Source of the DNA: DATJGF01 sp035495315
GTDB taxonomy: Bacteria; Verrucomicrobiota; Verrucomicrobiia; Limisphaerales; UBA8199
Assembly (NCBI GenBank): GCA_035495315.1
Contig: DATJGF010000235.1
Coordinates: 1 to 18,289 of the forward strand
Reading direction: 5' to 3'
DNA: 18,289 nt
Shown here: positions 1 to 6,862 of the stretch, piece after piece
Numbering within the stretch: the stretch's first letter is position 1
How the letters are laid out: every line of letters starts with the position of its first letter
Made by a program: the position numbers and the translations under genes
The notes under the pieces: model-generated
Told to the model about the DNA's origin: nothing
What the model saw: only the letters and a program-made list of their open reading frames with translations
The model's database searches: none

Positions 1-55
1 CGAGAATCGCCGCACCACAGTTCGAACAGACCTTTGGTTGAGTCGCATCGCTCAT
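1..55 (-). CDS. N-terminus of a zinc-ribbon protein (partial, runs off left edge)
   Basis: Reading leftward from an ATG at 55-53, 18 codons are visible and give MSDATQPKVCSNCGAAIL. The CSNCG knuckle (CxxC) close to the start is typical of small zinc-ribbon heads found on many bacterial membrane or regulatory proteins. A strong Shine-Dalgarno (AGGAAGAGG on the minus strand, about 57-65) sits right before the ATG, which supports a real start. The rest of the protein lies outside the window, so its function cannot be stated. It is divergent from the exoprotein gene starting at 252. Confidence 0.6.
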   Translation of the reverse strand, partial: MSDATQPKVCSNCGAAIL

Positions 56-194
56 ACCTCTTCCTGAGACCTCTTGTAGGGCAGGTTACAATATCTTTCG
101 TGATTCGATCCACTGAGTTTTGTTCCGGCAAAAAAGACCCCTTGCTGTTGCATCACTCCATCACTCCATTTACTCCAATCCACGTAAGTTGTGC

Positions 195-222
195 TTGATT
201 GTGCGAGGCGACACTTTAGAAT
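195..222 (+). promoter_or_regulatory. Candidate sigma70-type promoter for the 252-2906 gene
   Basis: TTGATT (195-200) and TAGAAT (217-222) are separated by 16 bp; they match the -35/-10 consensus at 4/6 and 5/6. A start site near 229 would leave a short leader with GGAAGG at 235-240, 11 bp before the ATG at 252. The placement is also evidence against the longer reading frame that opens at 120. Prediction only. Confidence 0.35.
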
Positions 223-251
223 CGGTTGCCGGACGGAAGGTCAATTTTGTT

Positions 252-2906
252 ATGAAATTCAACAAACTTCAGAGGGTTACTCTCACTATTGCAGGCGCGT
301 GGGTAATCAGCATGGGCGCTTATGCTGGTACATTCAAACACATCGCTGTTGACGGCTCATTCACCGACTGGGCTGGTATTGCGCCTGCTTTCACCCGCAG
401 CGCTCCGGACACGACCACCTCTGTCGCCTACAAGGACATCTATGTGGCTAACGACGAGAACTACCTTTACATTCGGTTCACGTTGTTTTCGGCGGACGAT
501 CCGTTCACTTCACACCAAAACATATTCCTGGATACCGATAATAATACCGGCACCGGATTCTCCGCCGGCGGTCGAGTTGGTTCGGAAATGTTAATCCAGG
601 GTGGCAGCGGGTACCAGGAGAAAAACGGCGGATTCAATGAAGGCGGGATTAACGGGCTCGACTGGGCGTCCGGACCGGCTGCGCCCGGCACTGATTTTGA
701 GGTTCGTATTTCGCGCAGTGCGACTTATGGTTCTGACAACAGCGCGGTTTTCACCAGCGACAGTCTGGCGTTCCTGCTGGAGGCGGAAGACGCGGGGTTT
801 AATCCGGTCGAGTTTGCACCGTCGGATCCTGGCGGACTGGCTTACACATTCGAAGCGGCCCCGGCGGTGCTCTCCAGTAATTTGGTCCTCGTAAGCCTTG
901 CGGATGCTTCCTGGCAGAAGAACTCTTCCGGAACCGATCTGGGATCGGCCTGGCTCGATTCTGCTTATGATGATACGCAAGCGGGCTGGAGTGCAGGTCA
1001 GGGTTTATTCGGCTACACGCCCACTCCGGCCGCCTACCCACCGATTAAAACCGCTCTGTCCGCTGGCCCCAATACCTTTTATTTTCGCACGCATTTTTCC
1101 TGGAGTTACGAAACCAGCAACCTGGTGTTCGTGGTTACCAATTATCTCAGTGATGGCGCTGTTTATTACATTAACGGCCAGGAAGTGCAGCGCGTGCGCA
1201 TGCCCGCAGGATCGATTGGCTACCAAACTAATGCGTCCGGGACGGCGACCCCGGTTGGGAGTGTCGATCTGTTCGGTATTCCCGGCGGGCCACTACTGGT
1301 CGGGGACAACATTCTGGAGGTTGAAACACACCAGGCCCCGAGCAGCAGTCAGGACATGGTATTTGGCCTGTCGTTGACCGCGGCCGCCCAGTTCCCTGTA
1401 ACCCTCGTCGATGCCGCCGAACCGGCGGACCGCTCGGTCGTCGCTGGGAACTCAACTGCTTTCAGCGCCGAAGTCCTCGGGTCAGGCCCCCTGAGTTATC
1501 AATGGCTTAAAGATGGCCAGGTGTTAAGCAATGCCACCGATGCGGTCCTGACGATCCCTGTGGTGCTGCCGGGCGATGCCGGTTCCTACGCGTTAAGAGT
1601 GAGCAATTCCTTTTCCACCAACACCACTCGTGCGGCGTTACTGACTGTTACCGGCACGCCGGTGGTGATCACCGATCCGGCGCAACCTGCCGATCAAAGT
1701 ATTGTCGAAGGCTTCCCGGTCACCTTTAGCGTAAGCGCCTCCGGCTCGGCCCCGCTCGATTATAAATGGTTCAAAGGCACCGACTTCATCACCGACGCCA
1801 CCAATAGCACTTACACCATCGCCTCCGTCCAACCTGCGGACGCTGGCAACTATCACGCAGTGGTGAGTAATCCCGTCAGCTCGACCAACAGTCGCAGCGC
1901 CACGCTCACCGTGCTTTTGGATAAGACCTCGCCGACGCTCACCGATGTACAGGGCAGCCCTAATCAGGTGATCGTCACGTTTTCTGAACCTGTGGATCCG
2001 GCAACCGCAGCCCAGCCCGGCAACTACCTACTCGATCGAGGTGTCAATATCCTCAGTGTTTCTCCCGTCATCGACAATCCCGCCCAGGTCATCCTGGTGA
2101 CCTCCAACCAAACAAGAGGTTCAGTTTATACCCTGACGGTAAGCCGCGTTCAGGACCTGTTTGGCAACCCGATTCCCGCGAACTCAAGAAAGGCATTCCT
2201 CTCAACCGTCATCGTCGATGGCAGCTTCGATGATTGGCTGGGTTTGGCACCGATCTATAGTGGCGACAGCAACAACCCGACGGAAACTAATTTTAAAGAC
2301 ATTTATGTTTTTAACGACGCTAGTAATATTTATTTCCGGGTAACGACCTGGGATCCGACCGTGCTGCAAATCTGGCACAATAATTTCTTCTTCGACACGG
2401 ATAACGATCCAACGACTGGACTGACCTCCTGGGGCGGCGCGGAAATGCTGATCCAGGGCGGAGCTGGCTACCAGGAAAAGAACGGCGGCTTTAACGAGGG
2501 CGGCATCAGCGGTGTGGACTGGCTTTGCGCGCCGGCGGATACCGGCACCAACTTTGAATTCCGGATTTCCCGAGCGGCGACTTACGACAGCGACCACCTG
2601 CCGGTGTTCACGACCAACATCATTAACTTCGCCTTTGACGCCGAGAATACGAGCTTTCAGTCGGTCAATCGCGCCCCAGCCTCTGGCTCACTTTCTTACA
2701 CGTTGGTTGAATCGCCGCCACTTCCACCCGGTCCGCTTTCAGTGGCCCTTGTGGGTGGACAAGTCCATGTGACCTGGACCGGACCAGGGACGCTGCAGTC
2801 AGCCGGAGCCCTGGTCAATTCTCTGTGGACAAATGTTCCGGCGTCCAACGGCCAATACGTGGCTCCAGCAACGGGCGCTCGGCAGTTCTTCCGGTTGTCA
2901 CAATGA
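252..2906 (+). CDS. Large exported protein with two CBM9-like modules, Ig-like domains and FFRL C-terminal tail
   Basis: An 884-residue secreted protein, probably a carbohydrate-binding or adhesive exoprotein; no catalytic domain is recognised. The ATG at 252 is preferred over the upstream in-frame codon at 120 because it has GGAAGG 11 bp upstream and begins a classic signal peptide (MKFNKLQ, hydrophobic core, AYA|G cleavage near residue 25). Domains in order: CBM9-like module (about 30-202, opening FKHIAVDGSFTDW), a jelly-roll-like segment (about 207-375), two Ig-like domains (about 383-467 and 471-555, each with the PxDAGxY pattern), a bacterial Ig/SwmA-like domain (about 560-653, VIVTFSEPVD), a second CBM9-like module (about 650-819, VDGSFDDW), and a C-terminal beta module ending GARQFFRLSQ (826-884). 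The two CBM9-like copies share the run GYQEKNGGFNEGG. The pseudopilin-like gene follows after 24 bp, suggesting an operon. The ligand is unknown. Confidence 0.85.
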   Translation: MKFNKLQRVTLTIAGAWVISMGAYAGTFKHIAVDGSFTDWAGIAPAFTRSAPDTTTSVAYKDIYVANDENYLYIRFTLFSADDPFTSHQNIFLDTDNNTGTGFSAGGRVGSEMLIQGGSGYQEKNGGFNEGGINGLDWASGPAAPGTDFEVRISRSATYGSDNSAVFTSDSLAFLLEAEDAGFNPVEFAPSDPGGLAYTFEAAPAVLSSNLVLVSLADASWQKNSSGTDLGSAWLDSAYDDTQAGWSAGQGLFGYTPTPAAYPPIKTALSAGPNTFYFRTHFSWSYETSNLVFVVTNYLSDGAVYYINGQEVQRVRMPAGSIGYQTNASGTATPVGSVDLFGIPGGPLLVGDNILEVETHQAPSSSQDMVFGLSLTAAAQFPVTLVDAAEPADRSVVAGNSTAFSAEVLGSGPLSYQWLKDGQVLSNATDAVLTIPVVLPGDAGSYALRVSNSFSTNTTRAALLTVTGTPVVITDPAQPADQSIVEGFPVTFSVSASGSAPLDYKWFKGTDFITDATNSTYTIASVQPADAGNYHAVVSNPVSSTNSRSATLTVLLDKTSPTLTDVQGSPNQVIVTFSEPVDPATAAQPGNYLLDRGVNILSVSPVIDNPAQVILVTSNQTRGSVYTLTVSRVQDLFGNPIPANSRKAFLSTVIVDGSFDDWLGLAPIYSGDSNNPTETNFKDIYVFNDASNIYFRVTTWDPTVLQIWHNNFFFDTDNDPTTGLTSWGGAEMLIQGGAGYQEKNGGFNEGGISGVDWLCAPADTGTNFEFRISRAATYDSDHLPVFTTNIINFAFDAENTSFQSVNRAPASGSLSYTLVESPPLPPGPLSVALVGGQVHVTWTGPGTLQSAGALVNSLWTNVPASNGQYVAPATGARQFFRLSQ
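339..857 (+). repeat. CBM9-like module, copy A of an intragenic duplication
   Basis: This segment encodes the first DGSFTDW...SEMLIQGGSGYQEKNGG module. It is clearly homologous to 2199-2708 in the same gene at both protein and DNA level, and more distantly to about 5287-5793 in the GH114-like gene. Boundaries are approximate. Confidence 0.7.
2199..2708 (+). repeat. CBM9-like module, copy B of an intragenic duplication
   Basis: Second copy in the same gene (VDGSFDDW...AEMLIQGGAGYQEKNGG). It has the same order of motifs as copy A: DIYVxND, FxDTDNxxxTG, EMLIQGG, GYQEKNGGFNEGG, FExRISRxATY. Ig-like domains have come to lie between the two copies. Boundaries are approximate. Confidence 0.7.
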
Positions 2907-2930
2907 AGTGAGCGAGAACAAACCTTTCAT

Positions 2931-3704
2931 ATGAACAGTGCGAAGCCAGAGAACGGTGCGAGTCCCACGGAACGAAGTGGTTCGGCCTTTACGTTGATCG
3001 AACTTCTGGTGGTCATCGCGATTATCGGGATCCTGGCGGCCATGCTATTGCCGGTGCTCTCATCCGCCAAAGATAAAGCCGTGCGGACCACCTGCGTGAA
3101 CAACAACAGACAAATCGGGGTGGCAGTCTATATGTACGCCACTGACAACCAGGATCGCATGCCCCACCCCGATTGGGGAAACGAGTATCCGGGGTGGCTT
3201 TACACTCCCACAAATAATGCACCTCCGGTTTGGAATCTTAGCGATGTGGACGCAACCTACCGTAGTGGGCAGATCTGGCAATACCTGAAGAATTACCGCA
3301 TTTATTTTTGCCCGGCGGATAAGACGAATGCCGCGCAGAACAAATATTACGCGCTCCGCCAGAATAAACTCTCCACCTACGTGTGGAATGGGGCGGTTAA
3401 TGGCTACGGGGCGCTTAACGCAAAAACCTACCGGCAGGCAGCCTTCAACCAGGCAGCGTACTTCGTCTGGGAACCTGACGAGGAGAACTATTACAAATTC
3501 TATCCCGGACAAAGCTGTTACAACGACGCCAGCAGTTATCCATCCCAAGGCGAAGGTTTAGGGCGTCGACATGGGAAGAAGGGCGGAATCCTGCTTGGCT
3601 TCAGTGGGCATGTAGAAGCGATCACCTACGAAAAGTTCAACCAGGAGCGGCTCCGGTTTCCGGGCTTATTACACTGTGTGCCCGGCAGTTCGAACGGCGA
3701 CTAG
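2931..3704 (+). CDS. Pseudopilin-like protein (prepilin N-terminal domain, degenerate H-X9-DG C-terminus)
   Basis: A 257-residue protein with a type IV prepilin/type II secretion pseudopilin head. A short leader is followed by FTLIELLVVIAIIGILAAMLLP (20-41), with Glu at mature position 5 (E24). The residue before the predicted cleavage site is Ala19 instead of the usual Gly. The soluble part (NNNRQIGVAVYMYATDN, FCPAD, GLLHCVPGSSNG) follows the pattern of the large family of PVC-group pseudopilin-like proteins. Their hallmark H-X9-DG box is changed here: after H214 there are ten residues, then SGHVE. Such proteins are expected in the inner membrane or a periplasmic pseudopilus. It lies between two exoprotein genes, 24 bp after the first and 10 bp before the second, so co-expression is likely. 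The exact role is unknown. Confidence 0.85.
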   Translation: MNSAKPENGASPTERSGSAFTLIELLVVIAIIGILAAMLLPVLSSAKDKAVRTTCVNNNRQIGVAVYMYATDNQDRMPHPDWGNEYPGWLYTPTNNAPPVWNLSDVDATYRSGQIWQYLKNYRIYFCPADKTNAAQNKYYALRQNKLSTYVWNGAVNGYGALNAKTYRQAAFNQAAYFVWEPDEENYYKFYPGQSCYNDASSYPSQGEGLGRRHGKKGGILLGFSGHVEAITYEKFNQERLRFPGLLHCVPGSSNGD

Positions 3705-3714
3705 AGCCAGCGCC

Positions 3715-5982
3715 ATGCCGCTGTCAGTCGAGTTTCCGATTTCGCCTTTGGCGAAATGCAGAAGGAAGCAGGTTCCGGCGGGTGTTCTCAGAATCTATTT
3801 CTTCTTGCTCCTCGCATCGATGCAGGCTATGGCCGGTCGCGGTTCCCGGGCCGCCTTTAACGCCAATGCATCTTACCTTATCTACTATGGGAATTGGGAT
3901 TCCAACAAGGTCAGTTTTGCGCGAGACAATTTCCGCCTCGTGATCCTCCATCCGCAGAGCAACATCCGCTCGGTGGACATCGCGGCGATCCAGCGCGGTC
4001 GGGATGATATTGCCGGCACTTCCGACGATGTGGTTGTTCTTGCATATATTTCTATAGGCGAAGATGACCGGCCTGGTGCGCCATTTACCGGCGATGGCCT
4101 CGGGCCACGCGTTGACCCGCGAGCATCCGATTCCGACCCGCTTTCAAGTATCACGAATGTGATCGGCCTGCTTTCCCCGGCAGGCATCGGCTACGCGTCA
4201 TATTATCTCGACAGCAAGAGCAGTCCCGATGGCCTTCCTGATCGCAATCCCGCGTTTGGCAGTTATTACGTCAATGCCGGCGCACCCGCCTGGTGGACTG
4301 TGCTTAAGACCATGACCAAATCCAATAGTGGTCAGCCGGGCATGGATGAAATCCTGGGTACTAGCGTCGGCAATGGCTTCACTTGCGACGGCCTGTTCCT
4401 GGATACGATTGATACCGCCGCCCCGAACGACTGGGGCACACCTTACGAGTGGACAGCCCCCGGAATGCAGGCGCTGGTACAGCGCATTCAAACCAATTAT
4501 CCCGGCAAACTGCTGATGGCCAACCGCGGCCTCTTTTTCTTCAATCCCAACTTGAAGACCTACGCTTACAACATCCGCCCGTGGGTGGACCTGGTGATGT
4601 TCGAAAGCTATTACAGCGACTCATCTACCAACATCGTTTCGCCGTATTTTCCTGACAACAAATACGATTTTGGCCCGAAGCTGAATGCAGAAGCAGGCCG
4701 CGCGGATGGGTTTAATATTTTTGTGATAGATTACGACCATGCGCCACCGGTACCGTGGACGATCGTCAGCCAGGATTACCTCGAGTGCATGGGCATTCAG
4801 GGCTGGCCTCTGTATCGAACTAATCCCTCGATAAATGATTCGTTCAATACGAATTCTGCGGCATGGCTGGCGACGAATGTGGATACGCAGGCGCCAATTT
4901 GGGACAGCACTGCTGCACAAGGTCCGATACCCCCGGTGCCCCGAGTGGGCGTGCAGGAAGTTGTCGCGGGTGACCACAGCGCCACGGTGTATTGGGATGT
5001 CGCGCGCGATCAGACGGTACCCGTTCGGTACAACCTTTACTACTCGGCGGGGGTAGACATGACAGATTTCTCAACGGCTACCAGGCTTGCCCATGTATCG
5101 CCGGATATTCCTGCCGCCTATAGCCTGGGGACTGGCCCTGGCCGTTACCCTTTTTCCTGCACTGTCACCGGATTGCAGAATGGCGTGACGTATTCTCTTG
5201 GCGTCCGGGCTGAAGACAGCTCAACCCCGCCTCATGAGGATACTAACATGGTTGCCATTGCGGTTGTTCCCGGCATGACCGCCGCTGGCAATTACAGATC
5301 GATTCGCATCGATGGTTCTTTTTCCGATTGGGTGGGCGTGCCTTGGGCATACCACGGCGCTGCAGATACCAATCCCGTCAATTTCATTGCGGTCCAGTTT
5401 GCCAATGACACAAATCACATCTACGGACACGTCAAACTTTCCTCACCGTACTCGCTGTTTTCCGACTACTACACGCACCTGTTTGTCGATACGGACCTCA
5501 ACGCCCAAACAGGGTACCCGGTGACCGGGGCGTGGTTTGGATCGGAAATGATGATTGAGAGCGGTTCCGGTTACGATCAACGCAACGGCAGCTTCAACGC
5601 CGGACCGGTTTCGAACCTCGGTTGGGCCAGTGCACCAGCGGGAAAGGCGACGGAGTTTGAGTTTCAAATTTCACTTGCGGCACAATATCCGGACGGCACC
5701 GGAATTTTGAGGTCCAACACCTTCCGTTTGCTTTTGCAGGATAATCGCGGACCCGAGACTGCGATTGAAACCGGCGTTTCTTACAGTCTGGCAGCTCCGC
5801 CGATCGGCCCTTTATCTATCGTTCAAACCGGGAACTTGATAACGATCAGTTGGACCGGTCCTGGCTCCCTTGAATTCTCGGATTCCGTCACGACAAGCTC
5901 CTGGACACTGCTCACCAATGTGTTCAGTCCCTACATTTTCCAACCCGGGCCTGGGGCACGATTCTTTCGTCTGACGCAATGA
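3715..5982 (+). CDS. Exported GH114/TM1410-like glycoside hydrolase with FnIII, CBM9-like and FFRL tail
   Basis: 755 residues from ATG 3715, 10 bp after the previous stop. An in-frame codon at 3676 would overlap the pseudopilin gene and only add residues before the signal. Residues 15-40 (KCRRKQ, then VLRIYFFLLLASMQAMA) form a signal peptide with a long n-region. Residues about 52-390 resemble the GH114/TM1410-like TIM barrel: YLIYYGNW, VVVLAYISIGE (E116), CDGLFLDTID (D225, D230, D233), LLMANRG and VMFESYY (E297). The CDG-LFLD aspartates and the E297 region match where family catalytic acids sit. Members act on galactosamine-containing polysaccharides. Next come an FnIII domain (about 405-517), a CBM9-like module (525-693) and a C-terminal module ending GARFFRLTQ. 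Family assignment is by motif only; substrate is not established. Confidence 0.75.
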   Translation: MPLSVEFPISPLAKCRRKQVPAGVLRIYFFLLLASMQAMAGRGSRAAFNANASYLIYYGNWDSNKVSFARDNFRLVILHPQSNIRSVDIAAIQRGRDDIAGTSDDVVVLAYISIGEDDRPGAPFTGDGLGPRVDPRASDSDPLSSITNVIGLLSPAGIGYASYYLDSKSSPDGLPDRNPAFGSYYVNAGAPAWWTVLKTMTKSNSGQPGMDEILGTSVGNGFTCDGLFLDTIDTAAPNDWGTPYEWTAPGMQALVQRIQTNYPGKLLMANRGLFFFNPNLKTYAYNIRPWVDLVMFESYYSDSSTNIVSPYFPDNKYDFGPKLNAEAGRADGFNIFVIDYDHAPPVPWTIVSQDYLECMGIQGWPLYRTNPSINDSFNTNSAAWLATNVDTQAPIWDSTAAQGPIPPVPRVGVQEVVAGDHSATVYWDVARDQTVPVRYNLYYSAGVDMTDFSTATRLAHVSPDIPAAYSLGTGPGRYPFSCTVTGLQNGVTYSLGVRAEDSSTPPHEDTNMVAIAVVPGMTAAGNYRSIRIDGSFSDWVGVPWAYHGAADTNPVNFIAVQFANDTNHIYGHVKLSSPYSLFSDYYTHLFVDTDLNAQTGYPVTGAWFGSEMMIESGSGYDQRNGSFNAGPVSNLGWASAPAGKATEFEFQISLAAQYPDGTGILRSNTFRLLLQDNRGPETAIETGVSYSLAAPPIGPLSIVQTGNLITISWTGPGSLEFSDSVTTSSWTLLTNVFSPYIFQPGPGARFFRLTQ
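3739..3757 (+). other. Perfect 8-bp stem, 3-nt loop hairpin early in the hydrolase gene
   Basis: ATTTCGCC (3739-3746), loop TTT, GGCGAAAT (3750-3757). It begins 24 nt after the chosen start codon and 34 nt after the stop of the pseudopilin gene. No T-tract follows, so it is not a standard terminator. It could affect translation initiation or mRNA stability between the two genes. Confidence 0.45.
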
Positions 5983-6016
5983 GGCCCTTATGTGCTTGAC
6001 GACGATTGTTACCCAC

Positions 6017-6022
6017 AGGAGG
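6017..6022 (+). promoter_or_regulatory. Shine-Dalgarno fixing the start of the second pseudopilin-like gene
   Basis: AGGAGG lies 8 nt before the ATG at 6031. This selects 6031 over the in-frame GTG at 5992, which has no such site. Confidence 0.7.
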
Positions 6023-6030
6023 CTCCTGAT

Positions 6031-6819
6031 ATGAGGGCGGAAGAGAAGCAGTGGTTCCAGTCAGTGTCAAAGCGAGGACCGCGTCCGCAAAACGGTTTCA
6101 CTCTGATCGAGCTTCTGGTGGTAATCGCAATTATTGCCATCCTGGCCGCGATGCTGCTGCCCTCCTTAAACCGCGCCAAGCAGAAAGGCAAACAGATCGC
6201 GTGCTTGTCGAACATGAGACAGATCGGGTTGGCCGTAATGATGTACGCGCATGATCATAACGACTTCCTGCCTTACGGATACTCCTACACGTGGCCCGGC
6301 CAGAGCTTGCTGTATTGGTGGCAAGATCTATGTCGACCTTACGTGAAAAGTGAACCCGTCTACAGTTGTCCGAGTGCTTCGCCGCACGGCATCTGGACGG
6401 ATCGGCGACCGCCAGGCACGCCGAAGCCGTTAGTGAAGGATTACCTCTGCAACGCGCAGTTTGGCGCCGAACCGAGCAGCGGCAAAGCTGACTGGACCTG
6501 GGTCTACGGCCCGTTCGTCAATAATTGGGAGAATCCCAGCCGTTCCATGGCCGACATCCAGGACACGACCGGCACCATCGCCATTTTCGATGGCAGCACC
6601 AACGTTTTCGAAATTTGGCGCTTGGAGCAGACCGACGCGTGGTACAACGCCGGTTTTGGACCGGCTTTTGTGGGTGACACCCCGGACGCCAAAAACCCGA
6701 CGACGGGCCATGTTGCCAAGCGACATACCGATGGCTTTAACTGCAGTTTTTGCGACGGTCACGCGGCGTTCGTCAAAAAATCCAAGCTGGGTATGTGGAC
6801 CAGTCGCAGCGGCGATTAA
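6031..6819 (+). CDS. Pseudopilin-like protein (prepilin N-terminal domain, intact H-X9-DG box)
   Basis: 262 residues. A positively charged leader ends PQNG|FTLIELLVVIAII, a canonical prepilin peptidase site (G22|F23, with E27 at mature position 5), followed by the hydrophobic helix to about residue 45. The soluble domain has IACLSNMRQIGLAVMMYAHDHNDFLP and YSCPSA, and near the C-terminus an exact H-X9-DG box: H232, then nine residues, then D242-G243-H. This is the widespread PVC pseudopilin-like family, presumed to be processed by a prepilin peptidase and anchored in the inner membrane or a pseudopilus. The gene follows the GH114-like exoprotein after 48 bp and is the second half of the second exoprotein/pseudopilin pair. 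Compared with the first pseudopilin-like gene, it keeps both family hallmarks. Function within the family is poorly known. Confidence 0.88.
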   Translation: MRAEEKQWFQSVSKRGPRPQNGFTLIELLVVIAIIAILAAMLLPSLNRAKQKGKQIACLSNMRQIGLAVMMYAHDHNDFLPYGYSYTWPGQSLLYWWQDLCRPYVKSEPVYSCPSASPHGIWTDRRPPGTPKPLVKDYLCNAQFGAEPSSGKADWTWVYGPFVNNWENPSRSMADIQDTTGTIAIFDGSTNVFEIWRLEQTDAWYNAGFGPAFVGDTPDAKNPTTGHVAKRHTDGFNCSFCDGHAAFVKKSKLGMWTSRSGD

Positions 6820-6862
6820 GGCGGAAGTGCTCGCGGTGCTTCTGAACTGCTTTTGTATGCAC

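Noticed and set aside
151..166. Tandem 8-bp repeat CATCACTC x2
   Set aside because: Only two units, with no associated structure; too little to call a functional repeat.
120..251. N-terminal extension of the first exoprotein from an alternative start at 120
   Set aside because: The extension lacks a ribosome site, would bury the signal peptide behind 44 residues, and overlaps a plausible promoter at 195-222.
2774..2906. PEP-CTERM or LPXTG type sorting signal at the exoprotein C-terminus
   Set aside because: No PEP or LPXTG motif, no transmembrane helix and no terminal basic cluster; the tail is a beta-rich module ending FFRLSQ.
3060..3548. 162-codon minus-strand frame
   Set aside because: Fully antisense to the pseudopilin-like gene, which has clear family motifs.
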